DNA of 64,000 bases from Thereva unica (Eukaryota > Arthropoda > Insecta > Diptera > Therevidae). Numbering within the stretch: position 1 is the stretch's first letter; each line of letters opens with the position of its first letter. The stretch lies in contig OX465281.1 in NCBI GenBank assembly GCA_949987705.1, forward strand, positions 200,991,112 to 201,055,111, read 5' to 3'. Shown here piece by piece: positions 20,620-30,539 of the stretch. The notes below the pieces were generated by a model that saw only the letters and a program-made list of their open reading frames with translations, was not told the origin of the DNA and did not search any database. Position numbers and translations under genes: made by a program.

Positions 20620-21020
20620 CATTTTAACTATCCTTCGTGGATTTAATAGTACTTCAAGCTCGTCTATGATCTCCATCAGTACTTTTCTTATTGAACGCTT
20701 GTTTGAAATTACTTATCCTGGGGTATGCCGCATTAAATCGTCTTACCAATCTACTGATACTTCTGCTTCCTTAGGAATATTTTCAATTCCATTTATCTCT
20801 TCTTGCAGTAAGTTTAACTTCTTTTGCTAGAAGTCGATATAATGTTTTAGCACGTTCTAAATCCTCTTGTTCAGTATTTAATAATTGTCCTTAACACGTA
20901 TCTTTCTTTGATCTTTTTCCATATTTCCTATGAGATTCATTGTTTTGTTTCCACTTGATATCCTGGGAATTCTGTATCTGTCTTTTTACGCTAGGAACGA
21001 GCCCGTCAACAGATGCTGTA
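20620..21020 (-). pseudogene. RTE-like LINE linker fragment, second copy
   Basis: TCTTCTTGCAGTAAGTTTAA and 'tagaagtcgatataatgttttagcacg' (20,800-20,855) and 'ttgtccttaacac' follow the fragment at 17,820-18,000 at the nucleotide level. The reading frame is broken by stops. It ends just before the SINE copy at 21,074. Confidence 0.6.
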
Positions 21021-21073
21021 TGGTTTTTAATAGTCAAAGCTCTTGTTTTCCCCTTTCACTCAACAAGGCTTGC

Positions 21074-21557
21074 GGGGCCTCGGTAGTCTAGGGGTAAGGC
21101 GCCTGACTGCTATCCCAGAGGTCCCGGGTTCGAATCCCGGCCAGCCCCACGGTCCTTCGCCTTTCCCACTCTCCCACCTACATAACTTTCCTTCTTTCTT
21201 CCCCCATCTTTACATTCCTGATTCCTCCTGTCATAGCCTTCGCTAGTCCTTTCCCGCTCCACCAAGCGCATGTCATCGGTTGGCTGATGAGATTCAACTC
21301 GTTTCAGGAGGCATAACACTCCAGCGAGTTGTTTCTCAAAATGCCCCGATGCCAAAGTCGCGAAATGGTTGGAAATATGTAGGTGGAATAAAAATATCGC
21401 GGCTAGGTTGTGGCAGCTCCTTCCTACTTCTCTTTCTCTCTTTCTACTCTCTATCTTCCGGCTAAAGCTGCTGTTTGACATTCTATTCGAAAAAAAAAGA
21501 TTGTCGAACAGTACAAAGGGGCTTTCCCTAAGCCTCTAGTCTATCACATAAAAAAAA
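21074..21557 (+). mobile_element. tRNA-derived SINE, copy 2 (best preserved)
   Basis: The head, 21,074-21,150, starts GGGGCCTCGGTAGTCTAGGG and contains a B box within GGGTTCGAATCCCGG. Five acceptor-stem pairs (GGGGC with GCCCC) and a perfect 5-bp T stem are present, but the D and anticodon arms do not pair convincingly, so it is not a functional tRNA. The body resembles copies 1 and 3. It ends 'tctagtctatcacat' plus eight A, with the tail at 21,550-21,557. GCTTGC before and GCTTCC after may be a weak target duplication. The two long overlapping frames on opposite strands (21,043-21,481) are SINE shadows. Confidence 0.85.
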
Positions 21558-21559
21558 GC

Positions 21560-22380
21560 TTCCTATAAGAATACACTCAGATCTCTAGTAACAAAACTCC
21601 TCTTCTCTTGACAAAAGTAGGTTTTCACTAGCTGTTCCAATAATTATAGTTGTTAAGCAATTAATATAAACACCTGTTGTTCTACTATGTATGTTTTTTT
21701 AATTTGAAGCCAGAACTAAATTGATAAGCAGTGCAGTGCAGCACTGTGCCGTATGGTGCAGTGGTTTATTAGAAAACGTGTGGTGAAAACATTGAATAAG
21801 CCGTGTTTTGACATTGACTGTTCATAAGTATATAGTCCTTTGCAATTTTTTTGCAGTCTCTAAATCCATAAATTTTTCGTCATCCATTTTAACAATAATG
21901 ACAAATGAAGTTTTTAAGATATTGGCATGCAGTGCGAAGCAGATTTTTAGAAACTAGCCAAAGATAAGGTAGGACAGTTCAGTGCAGTGCAAGGCAGTGA
22001 AGTTAATGTGAGTTGTCACTATTCAGATACAAAAACTCTGCACCGACGTGAAATTTAGACAGTAAATAAATAGAAGCTCAAGGAAAAAAGTTATAGTGTG
22101 TTGATGTGTGCTTTTTCCCTAGGGAATGCCACCCCTTCTGGGGAGTGGAAACTGGCAAACTGAACATAACTGCAGAAATCGATAGAGGATTAAAAGCAAA
22201 AAATTTATATAGTTTTTCCTTGAATCAATATTTTCCGAGTTATTCGTGATTGAAATTGTTGATTTTTCATCGAAAAATGCATGTTTTAGAGCAGAATCTG
22301 TTTTAGAATCGATTGGTGTTTTATTTATTTCTGTAGATGAAATACAATTCGAGTTAGGAGTCGTTAAAAATGACCGTTTG
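21560..22380. other. No gene; short GCAGTG repeats
   Basis: A cluster of GCAGTG/CAGTGCAG motifs lies at 21,725-21,770, with relatives at 21,935-22,000. Otherwise there is no recognisable feature. Confidence 0.45.
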
Positions 22381-22384
22381 CTCG

Positions 22385-22465
22385 CTGAAAACTGAACTCG
22401 GCTCGGAAACAGTTGCCCTCCAGCGGACTCTGTTTTCCGCGACAGCTCTCAGCTCCGACCCTGGG
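22385..22465 (-). pseudogene. RTE LINE C-terminal scrap
   Basis: GAAACAGTTGCCCTCCAGCG, then 'gactctgttttccgcgacagctctcagctccgacc', matches the C-terminal codons of the RTE copies at 47,150-47,215 and 52,000-52,070 (minus-strand sense 'LSAVAQNRIRWRATV'-like). It is about 80 bp long and ends abruptly at CTGGGG. Confidence 0.75.
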
Positions 22466-22479
22466 GCCAGTTCACGCAA

Positions 22480-22620
22480 TTCGACGTCGACTGAAAACGA
22501 CACATTAAATGTCGTTTTGGGTTCACGCAACTCGACGTTTTATGTTTGTCGTTTTAAAAGTGTCGTTAATCTTCTCGACGCCAAAGTTGGTGTCGAATTT
22601 TGCTTTTAGTGTGTTAAAAA
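22480..22620. repeat. CGAC-rich short repeat
   Basis: GTTCACGCAATTCGACGT at 22,481 and GTTCACGCAACTCGACGT near 22,531 are direct copies. GTCGTTTT and AAAACGAC motifs alternate around them, and 'cgtcg' or 'cgacg' occurs repeatedly. This is probably the end of a small non-autonomous element. Confidence 0.4.
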
Positions 22621-23035
22621 ACTAGTTGTGGTACCAATTAACTGAAAAATTAAATTCAAACGGATCGAAGATATAATTATAATGGGTGGTAAAAAGTATC
22701 TCAAATAAATAAAGTAAAAAAATTACAATTGTATTAAACATATTTTAGGTATGGCGAGGTTTTAAACATAACATAAAAAAACATTAGTGGCAAATATGAA
22801 TTCAATTGCTAAGACTGGTTGTGGATTGTATGAAGTTTTTCATTTAACGCCACGTTATATTAACAGTATGCTTGGAAGTGTCTCACATACGAGATCATAT
22901 CGACTTGGCTCTGGCAGCAGTAATCAAAATGTTCTTCCTCGATAAATAGACCTTTACAAGAAATAGTCTCATGGATGAACGAATGAAGCCAATTTCATTA
23001 GCTTATTAAAAGATTCAAATCCAGAGGGTTACATT

Positions 23036-23400
23036 TTTTTCGCCTGATTTAGTCGCCTATCCTTTCTTGGCCGTCACGGTACCTTAGTTCTTCGTTTAAA
23101 ATTCTATCTTGCCAGCGGATTTTTAGGATACGACGTAAGCATCTGTTGATGTTAATCTGTTAATTTGCCATTATGGAGAACTCTGCACTTGAAATTATTA
23201 CATAGTCTTTAATCAATTCTATTATTTTGTCAAGTAGTCCACGTTGGCGTTGTGCCTGCCATATAAAGCTCCTCTTAACCGAGTCGAACGCTTTCTCATA
23301 GTCTACGAAAGCAAGGTAAAGGGGATCGGATTTCAGTAGACTGCTCCATTGTGATTCTAAAGGTGTTAATATTATCTACATGAGCGGCCCTTCCTGAGTT
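23036..23400 (-). pseudogene. RTE LINE fragment with internal deletion
   Basis: The minus strand contains two RTE blocks in reverse order along the plus strand. 23,038-23,150 equals the C-terminal region (match to 52,230-52,340, 'cgcctgatttagtcgcctatcctttcttggcc'). 23,168-23,400 equals RT blocks 2-3 (match to 52,930-53,130, including codons for FVDYEKAFDSV). The catalytic YADD part between them is deleted. Confidence 0.75.
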
Positions 23401-23429
23401 CCAACAGATCGAGAATCACATTCATCGCC

Positions 23430-23880
23430 TCCGTGGTGGTTGTACACAGAGTCCCATTACTTTGCAACTTTGGACTTGGTTTAGTCTGGATTTGTGACAT
23501 ACTACTCTCATGTCAGCGACCCATGTATGGCTTCCAGTCTGATCTCTTGTCGAAGGTCTGCTGCAATCCAGCTTTGGGTCCAAAACAAACCCAAAGTACT
23601 TAGCTGATCGGAATAGGCCCAGTGATGTTTTTCTATAGGTGAAAATAAAAGAGGCAAAAGGAGTCCCCGTTGAGGTGTGCTAGGGCACGCTGTCTTTACC
23701 ACGCGCCGTGGCATAAGTTGCTGTAGATGATTCTAGTAAATTGGATGTATTCTAGTGAGTATTCTTCGGTACGCCCTACTTCATGCAGTGCGATGTCAAT
23801 CGATTTTCTCTTGCTATATGCATACTGAGGACCTCTGTTGTAGAATTATGGAGATTTAGGGCTAGCTGGCATTCTACGGT
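23430..23880 (-). pseudogene. I/LOA-like LINE reverse transcriptase remnant
   Basis: On the minus strand 'PQYAYSKRKSIDIALHEVGR' (near 23,850-23,790) matches the RT block QHAYxKGRSxxTALHxxV. 'ACPSTPQRGLLLPLLFSP' (23,690-23,640) matches KGCPQGGVLSPLLW, and 'VKYFGFVLDPKLD' (about 23,605-23,570) matches VKYLGVxLDxKLxW. Stops and deletions remove most of the palm, including the catalytic acidic pair. The style of motif agrees with the RNase H-bearing element at 62.5-64 kb, but this copy is too broken for a firm assignment. Confidence 0.6.
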
Positions 23881-23923
23881 CTACCTGTCTTTGAAATAAA
23901 CATCAATTTGATCCTTCTCCGTT

Positions 23924-24305
23924 CTTTTTTTTTATGTGGAAGACTAGAGGTTCAGGAGAGGCCTTTTATACTGTTTTATTTTCTTCGTATAGAATGCGAT
24001 GTCGAACAGCCTAGTCGGGAAGGAAAGAACTGCCACAACCTAACCCCGATATGTTTATTCCACCTACTCCCAACAAATACAATCACGACTCTGACATTGG
24101 GCATCGTGAAACGACTCGCTGGAGTGTTACACCTCCTGAAACGAGTTGAATCTCATCAACCAACCGATGACATGCGCTTTGGCGGTAAGGGGAAGGGCTA
24201 ACGAAGGCTATGACAGGAGGAATCAGGAATGTAAAGAGGGAAGAAGGAAGAAGGAAAGTTGTGGGTAAGTTCGAGACGCCTTTCTCCCTGGGCTACCAAT
24301 GCCCC
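23924..24305 (-). mobile_element. tRNA-derived SINE, copy 3 (head deleted)
   Basis: T tract at 23,924-23,933 (tail), then the same body as copies 1 and 2: TGTCGAACAG, 'tgcgctttggcggtaagggg' and 'gctatgacaggaggaatcagg'. The tRNA-like head is reduced to GGTAAGTTCGAGACGCC..GGGCTACC..GCCCC (24,264-24,305), lacking the intact B box. Confidence 0.8.
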
Positions 24306-24420
24306 TTAATTCTTGTAGATTAAGAATTAAAAAAAAAACAAAATAACTTTAATAATAAACAGTATATGATGACATTACATATTGTTGTACCCGCAACGTT
24401 CAAAAAGGTGATCTCCTGAT

Positions 24421-24618
24421 CTACACAATCGTTGCCTCGGTAATATTGTAGGGAAATATTGCCGAAAATGGTGCGGCGTCTCCACGGTCATTAATAACGG
24501 ACAATAATTGCATTTCTTTGGCCGGAAAAGTTGCTCGTGGAGAGCCGGAGTCATCTTCGTACCAAGTTACGTCTCTTTTTGGTTCAGGCAAACCACCGCC
24601 AACGGAATCAATAACCAA
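24421..24618 (-). other. Unrecognised 65-codon frame with coding-like composition
   Basis: The minus strand is open from an in-frame TAA just upstream (about 24,619) to a TAG at 24,421. It encodes 'GGGLPEPKRDVTWYEDDSGS', 'RATFPAKEMQLLSVINDRGD' and 'AAPFSAIFPYNITEATIV'. The balanced residue mix and third-position GC differ from the surrounding AT-rich noise. No ATG and no AG acceptor sit at its 5' edge, so if it is a terminal exon its start is not where the frame opens. I do not recognise the protein. It could be a scrap of an element or a relic exon. Confidence 0.3.
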
Positions 24619-24875
24619 TTAGAATACGAATAAAAAGCAAAGAGAAATGATGGTATAAAAATCCTCCTAAAATTACCCCTAAAACTTTTAAGCCCATAAA
24701 AAAACCTCATTCAGAACACGAAATTGAATAGCTTATTTCAAGTTTCATTATACTCAATTTATATAAAATCTAGAATTCCTAGAAGATCCATATGTAAATA
24801 ATGGCCATGATTCTTATTTGTAAACACTATTGTGTGTTTTTGTGCTCCAATTACTAAACACTTCTTCTTCTTCTT

Positions 24876-25976
24876 TAAACTCCTTCAATCCCTCATGGGA
24901 CATAGCGCGGAAACAGTTACCCTCCAGCGGACTCTGTTTTGCGCGATAGCACTTAGCTCCGACCAGGATCTCCCAGTTGTTGCGGCTTCTTCTAGTAGGG
25001 TTCTCCTCCACGTTGATCTAGGTCTTCCTACTCGACTTGTTTTAATCTTAAACACTTTTTGTTTTTTTTTAATAAACTACATATTTATTACTTTATTTAA
25101 TAATTGTTATCACTGTTTTTTATTATACAATTATAACGTTTTTAACGCTAAAACCAATTACACAATTCTCTTTACTAATTTTTTATATAAACTTAAAGCT
25201 TCAACTATTTCATTTCATTTCTTTTGACAAGTCCCAAAAATTTTGTTGTTTTTATTTTTTTAGGGTTTTTATAACCAGTCTCCTTGGCTAAGTAAGACCG
25301 GAAGTAGTAGGACGATGTCCCTACAGACTTGTAGGCGTCCTGTGATGAATTGGGTGACTTTCCATGTTTCGCAACCGTACCAAAGAAATGCCTTAACGTT
25401 GGAGTTGAACAGCCGCAATTTGGTGTTAGTGGAGATCACCGTTGATCTCCATATGCGGAACAGGCATGCATATGCGCCTAGTGCTTTATTTATTCTGGAA
25501 CCGACATCTTCTTCTGCACCGCCATTTTCGGCAATAATATACTACCGAGGTAGCAGAATTTATCGACCAGTTCCACGTCACGGTTATTCAGCGCTGTCCG
25601 TTCAATGGTGTTTGCATTTATCCGCATTTCTTTAGTTTTAGTCGGATTTAGCCTTAAGCCTGCTGGACTACTTTCTGTTGTTGTTTAACATGTTTTTGAG
25701 GTCCCGGTGTCTGTGGGCCAGCAAACACATATCAGCTGCGTAGTCGAGATCCTTAAGGCGGTCTACCAAACCCCATTGTATGCCGCCTGTTCTATTATCT
25801 AGAGCGCCGACAAGGATGTCATTTATTACTATAAGAAATAGTAATGGCGAAAGTAGGCATCCTTGTCGTACTCCTGAGCTCACCTCAAAGCTGTCGGATA
25901 ATTTTCCATTATGGAGAACTCTGCATTTGGAATTGTTATATAGGGCTTTTATCAATTCTATTATTTTACTAAACAC
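24876..25976 (-). pseudogene. RTE LINE, RT and C-terminus, with a replaced segment
   Basis: The right part (25,976-25,320) encodes 'KIIELIKALYNNSKCRVLHN', 'SSGVRQGCLLSPLLFLIVIN' and 'RLKDLDYAADMCLLAHRHRD', where the catalytic YADD reads YAAD. It then encodes the thumb region. The left part (25,035-24,876) encodes the C-terminal 'WRATVSALCPMRD'-like end. Compared with the copy at 51,990-53,195, about 200 bp of element (equivalent to 52,140-52,340) is replaced by about 280 bp of unrelated AT-rich DNA (25,036-25,316). Frameshifts throughout. The plus-strand frames here are antisense shadows. Confidence 0.8.
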
Positions 25977-26255
25977 TTCTTTTCTTAAAATTTAAATTTT
26001 TTACTGCACATTCTCCCCGTAATTCCAAATAAATTAGACCCAGAATAAAAAATGTACGCATGCGTCTTGGCACCCTCGACAGAAGTGAAATTTCTTAGAA
26101 AATCCCACGTTTGATTAGTTTGTCAAAAGAAATAATTTTCGTTACATTGCGGACGAACAAACGATTTTTCTTTAATTATTAAACTCAATTCAAATACGAG
26201 AAGATTTTGGTTCGACATTCGAAATTGATGTATACGCGTCTACAGAAGTTTCTCT

Positions 26256-26945
26256 TCAAAAATATCCGCTTTCGCAACTGCTCTTACCTGACTGTAACTT
26301 AGTGTATTTCGAAGGTGATTCGGCCGAAACTGTGCTCGCCTTATATAGTAAAAGTTCAGACGTTTTGATTAGATGCTTGGATTTAAAGAGCCTCGACAAA
26401 CTATAGTAGTCTTCGTTGTCTTTTAGCAGTCGTGCGCGTATTTCTGCTTCCATGCTATTGTCGGCTGCTACTCTTGACTCAAGGTAGGTACATGATTTTA
26501 CCACTTCAAACTCGTGTTCCTATAACTTCATTGTGGAACTAATATTAGGTGTTCTTGTAGACGAGGCCACCATGCACTTTGTTTTGCTTTCGTTAATGTG
26601 CAGTCCCAGATTTCCTACCGCATGCTCAATCTGAGTGAAAGCATCTTGTACAGTTGTTGTTGTTCTTCTAATGATGTCAATGTCGCCTGCATAAGCCAGT
26701 AATTGGGTGGACTTATGGAGGATTGTGCCCCTTGATGCCACGCCCGAATCTCGGATCACTTTCTCCAACGCCAGGATGAAAACGAGGCAGGCCAGACCAT
26801 CCCCTTGTCGGAGTCCATTATAGATGTTGATTGGTCTGGACAGTGTTCCCGATACCTTTATTTGGTTTGTCACATTGGTCATGGTCAACCTACATAGTCT
26901 TGTCAGTTTGTTGGGGATGCCGTATTTTCTTAGTACATCAATAAA
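26256..26945 (-). pseudogene. LINE reverse transcriptase fragment, fused downstream of a hAT piece
   Basis: The minus strand encodes 'RKYGIPNKLTRLCRLTM', 'NVTNQIKVSGTLSRP', 'YNGLRQGDGLACLVFILALE', then 'KSTQLLAYAGDIDIIRRTTT', where the catalytic pair reads YAGD instead of YADD. 'EHAVGNLGLHINESKTKCMV' follows. A frame change at about 26,510 gives 'KSCTYLESRVAADNSMEAEI', 'RARLLKDNEDYYSLSRLFKS' and 'KHLIKTSELLLYK'. Motif order and style match the RTE-like element at 48.2-49.8 kb (GLKQGDGLAPMLFNLALE). The N-terminal half of the RT is absent; the hAT sequence takes its place. Confidence 0.75.
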
Positions 26946-27800
26946 CAGCTTTGCTATGTCTGCCCCTGTATGTTCGCCTGAGTATGAAATAAAATTAAAA
27001 TTCATTAATAACATAAGAAGTGTGGGTGTAAAGTTATGCCAATTACCTTTTGCGGGCAAGAAATTAAGAGTGAGTGAGCCTATCTCCCAGTTTTCATCGA
27101 TGAAGTGTTCATTGACCTCATAGTAGCCTCTCATGGCTCTGGATGTCCAACCATCCATGTAAAGGAAATTTTTAATGACGCCGTCTTGAAGATGGTTCTT
27201 CTCCATTTCGGTGTGTTCCCTTATCACCGTACAGATTTTGGAAGGCCTTCTGCGTGAATTCATCGTCAAAAAAATTCAATCGAAGATCAAGCCAAAGGAC
27301 TTGAATGCAAAACAAAATTCTCATGAATTCAAGGCCTTTCTACCTTTTTTATGCTTTTCTGCAGAATTCAAATTTGCTAAGTTGAAACTTACATATATGC
27401 TATGCAGGGTCATGTATATGTAAGTAGCTTCTGTCCTGGCACTAGTTTCTGCACAACCGGTTTACCTTTGTTGCCAAAATATGCCTCATACTCCTTTGGA
27501 TGTCGACTCTTGAGATGAGCATTGATCCCGCCGGTATTTCCTCTCTTCATTTTTAAAACCTTGGTATAATCACCTGACCGAGTCATTGGGCAGAGCAAAC
27601 ACGCGCCTTCTTTCACTCCTGATGCTTCCATCCTATACAGGAAATGCTTCTATTACAATCCTTGGCTTACTTTTTCTGTCGATTCGGACGCCGACACAGT
27701 TCCAGATTGTGCTTCGGAATCAGAATCACTGTCGCTTAAGATATTCCGCAAACGCGCTCTTATGCGGGCGTTGCCCTCGTTGTCACTTTCAGGTTTTGTT
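26946..27800 (-). pseudogene. hAT transposase, N-terminal part (BED finger and first catalytic region)
   Basis: Reading leftward: an acidic serine-rich leader ('ILSDSDSDSEAQSGTVSASE', about 27,755-27,695), then a BED-type zinc finger at 27,631-27,480 with 'EGACLLCPMTRSGDYTKV' and 'NTGGINAHLKSRHPKEYEAY' (C-x2-C ... H-x4-H). Next comes 'FLYMDGWTSRAMRGYYEVNE' and 'HFIDENWEIGSLTLNFLPAK' (about 27,190-27,050), the hAT region around the first catalytic Asp (family TTDxWTSxxxxxYxxxTAHFI). After a 69-nt intron-like gap it continues 'GEHTGADIAKLF', the family HTGENIA block. It stops at about 26,945, where LINE sequence begins in the same frame. No C-terminal dimerisation region is present, so the copy is truncated. 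Confidence 0.75.
26978..27046 (-). other. Probable 69-nt spliceable intron in the hAT transposase
   Basis: On the minus strand GTAATTGGC (27,046 down) to a pyrimidine-rich TTTCATACTCAG (ending 26,978) interrupts the conserved 'LPAKG-EHTG' junction. Removing it joins codons exactly (AAA G|GC GAA CAT), giving the family-typical KGEHTG. The gap is a multiple of three and has no stop, so an unspliced reading gives 23 extra residues absent from hAT proteins. The size is normal for insect introns. Confidence 0.65.
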
Positions 27801-27909
27801 TAGGAATGTTGGTCCGATAACCGAAAGTTAATATGGTATCGCAGATGATTTTCACTGAGAAAAATTTGTCGTGTAAACGCTTTAGTAAGGCGTCAAAGAC
27901 TAGGTTATA

Positions 27910-28960
27910 GTCCAGTCAAAATAGACGAAAAAACGCCATAATTGGAAGATAATTCGGAAGTTGCTGAAAATTGGAACAGCCCTTAAAAACATTATTATAC
28001 ATAAGCTGTAGAGACTGCCACGCGATTGGACGACTGCAAACTTTTTTATTCAAGGTCAAAGGGTCAAAATATCAGTTTTTTGCAAATATATGCTAAACCG
28101 TACATCTTATCAGAAAATTGTGTTTACAACGTTTGTAGATTAGGCAATTATCTACAAAAAAATATATTATACTTTTTCTCGTAGGAATTGCCATTTCTGA
28201 GATATTGTCGTTTTAATAAGTTAAAATACTCATTCTATCATTCCCGACTTGAAAAGGTCATCAGAAATATAATAAATCCTTTGTTGGAGTACGCGGCTAA
28301 TATTTTCAGGGGTGATTGAGCCCTATATTTTTTGAACGGAGTCACTCAGGTTGCTGTGCTTTATACCAAATAAAAGAATACACATTTACCTAAAAGATGA
28401 GCCTAATTAGGCTACTTTATGATAATTACTTTAGGAGTTATTCAAATTTCAGTAAATTTAAAAAAAAACAAATTTTTTTCCCTAATCACCCTGTATCTTA
28501 GTGGATAGTGGAGATAGCCGCCCTCTGTAGAACAATTTTTTTCTCCAAACATATCCAGGAATCACCCCTGAAAATATTAGCCGCGTACTCCAACAAAGGA
28601 TTTATTAAATTTCTGATGACCTTTACAAGTCGGGAATGATAGAATATGAGTATTTTAACTTATTAAAACGACAATATCTCAGAAATGGCAATTCCTACGA
28701 GAAAATGTATAATATATTTTTTTGTAGATAATCGCCTAATCTACAAACGTTGTAAACACAATTTTCTGATAAGACGTACGGTTTAGCATATATTTGCAAA
28801 AAACTGATATTTTGACCCTTTGACCTTGAATAAAAAAGTTTGCAGTCGTCCAATCGCGTGGCAGTCTCTACAGCTTATGTATAATAATGTTTTTAAGGGC
28901 TGTTCCAATTTTCAGCAACTTCCGAATTATCTTCCAGTCAAACCTCTAATTTGACTGGAC
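27910..28960. mobile_element. Foldback element with ~400-bp arms, TA flanks
   Basis: The termini are GTCCAGTCAAA at the left and TTTGACTGGAC at the right, each flanked by TA (27,908-27,909 and 28,961-28,962). The arms, about 27,950-28,320 and 28,550-28,930, are near-perfect inverse complements ('gaagataattcggaagttgctg', 'agctgtagagactgccacgcg', 'ggagtacgcggctaatatttt'). A loop of about 230 bp has no coding potential. The right tip carries an extra nested copy of CCAGTCAAA, indicating a small terminal rearrangement. TA flanks fit a Tc1/mariner-type or related non-autonomous element. Confidence 0.85.
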
Positions 28961-28962
28961 TA

Positions 28963-29400
28963 GTTAAGCTCAACGAAAACATTTCGCTCGTATTTTTTGC
29001 CTCCTTTGGTATGAGTAAAGTTGAAATTTGAAGTTGTTTTCATCCCATCCCATGAAATACCCCTTTTTCAATATTTATTTGCCAAGGTAGTTGATTTATA
29101 CCATATCAAGCCAAATTTTTTGATAGAGATATCCTATCCTGGCTTTAACCCACCCCAAAACCGACTGAAAATAAAAAAAATTATAAAATTGTTGTCCCTA
29201 CTTCATGCTTTAAATTCGATTGAATGCTAGGAGAAAGTAAATTGTTTTTTAACCCTTAAGGGTTAAAACTACGCATACAATTTCAAAAAATCAAATTTAA
29301 ATAAAAATAATTAGCAAAAAAAAACTGTAAATTTTTTTTCTGCTTTTTGCTTGTAATTTGGTCGAATTGGTATCTATTATCAGGTATTATAAATTATTTT
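28963..29400. other. No recognisable feature
   Basis: AT-rich DNA with one 69-codon frame of no recognisable character. Confidence 0.5.
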
Positions 29401-29403
29401 CAA

Positions 29404-29518
29404 ACCTTAAGGCACAAACGGATTGGCGCGGAGGCCGTGGCGGCGGTCGCCTGGGAGAGAATTTCTCATACATTTAAATTCTCGCAGGCGGCACGGATCT
29501 GCTTGTGCCATTAAGGGG
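29404..29518. mobile_element. Short GC-rich palindromic MITE
   Basis: The termini CTTAAGGCACAAACGGAT and (as complement) TTAATGGCACAAGCAGATC bracket an inner inverted pair, CGCCTGGGAGAGAATTT with AAATTCTCGCAGGCG. At about 115 bp it is much more GC-rich than its surroundings. No clear target duplication. Confidence 0.6.
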
Positions 29519-29519
29519 G

Positions 29520-30530
29520 TAAAATTAAAGTTGAATATGAAAAAAGATCTGTGCTCTGGACGGCACTCTGAAGAAAATCAACTCTGAGTGTTCACTTAGT
29601 TTTTATTCACATCAGCATTGTCTCCGCGGGAGTAGTGTGACGAGATTAGGGACGCATCTCTCGATGAGACAATTGGATGTTTAGGAGGGTGCACTCGCGC
29701 TCGCCCGGCGTGTTGGGGATTCACCGGTACCTTTAAACTCTGGAAGCCTGGGGTTATCCAGTTTATAAATATATTACCGACGAAAATATAAAACTCTACT
29801 TTCTATAGAATCGGGAAATCCCGCAACGGCCTGGGGAAAAAATTGACAGACTGGGAGATCCCGCGAGAGCGCAACAGTCTCGCATTCGATAGTGTTGCTT
29901 CGGCGGACTGGGAGTTTTTTACTGTCGCGCTACTCTCGCCATGGGGCAGAAGCTCAGCGCCGGCCCTAGGGTAGAGCGAGTGGAGCGGTCGCTCTAGGCG
30001 CCAGGTGGTAAGGGGCGCCAAAATGAATGCGAAAAACAATTTCGAGCAGAAAATAAAATTTTGATGACACTTTTTGAGGGCGTTGTTTGCAGCTAGCCAA
30101 ATCTATGTACTCATCAATATGACTCGAACACGGCACAAGCAGGGACCACTGACTCCAACACCGATCGAACATGGCCTTAGGCCACATCCTGCTCGAGATC
30201 CATAAAGCAGACTGAATATGGCGGATCTAAACTCGATAAAAACCGCAATCCTAATGTGTAAACATTCGTGCTGAAGTTATGAATGGTACTGTGTGAATGT
30301 ACTACCAATGGACTGCGGATATCAGACGAACTTCGGTTTGAATTGGCCTTCCAATGGTGATACGGAGCTCTGACACGGGCGACCGTCCTTTCTCGCCCAG
30401 CTCGTTGTATCAATATAAATTTACCTTAAAAACAACTTTTCAAGATGGATCACTTCTTAACGCTCCAAACATTTTTTTTTTCGGGTTTCCTCTTCCAGTT
30501 TTCGGGATTCCTCTTCAGGGAGGGCAGTCT
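29520..30530. other. No gene; moderately GC-rich unassigned DNA
   Basis: The stretch 29,930-30,030 ('cgccggccctagggtagag', 'tctaggcgccaggtggtaa') looks like the edge of a dispersed repeat. Frames on both strands are under 80 codons and unrecognised. Confidence 0.4.
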
Positions 30531-30539
30531 GAGCCCGTA

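Noticed and set aside
21074..21150. A tRNA gene (GGGGCCTCGGTAG...GGGTTCGAATCCCGG...GCCCC)
   Set aside because: The T arm and part of the acceptor stem pair, but the D and anticodon arms do not, and the same sequence heads two further repeats with a common body and A tail. It is the head of a SINE.
21110..21481. 123-codon minus-strand frame and its plus-strand partners
   Set aside because: Translations of the SINE; similar frames appear in the other SINE copies because the DNA is repeated.
27632..27680. A 38-nt intron just before the BED finger of the hAT pseudogene
   Set aside because: GT and AG are present but 38 nt is below the usual minimum for insect splicing; stops there are better explained by decay or by a different start.
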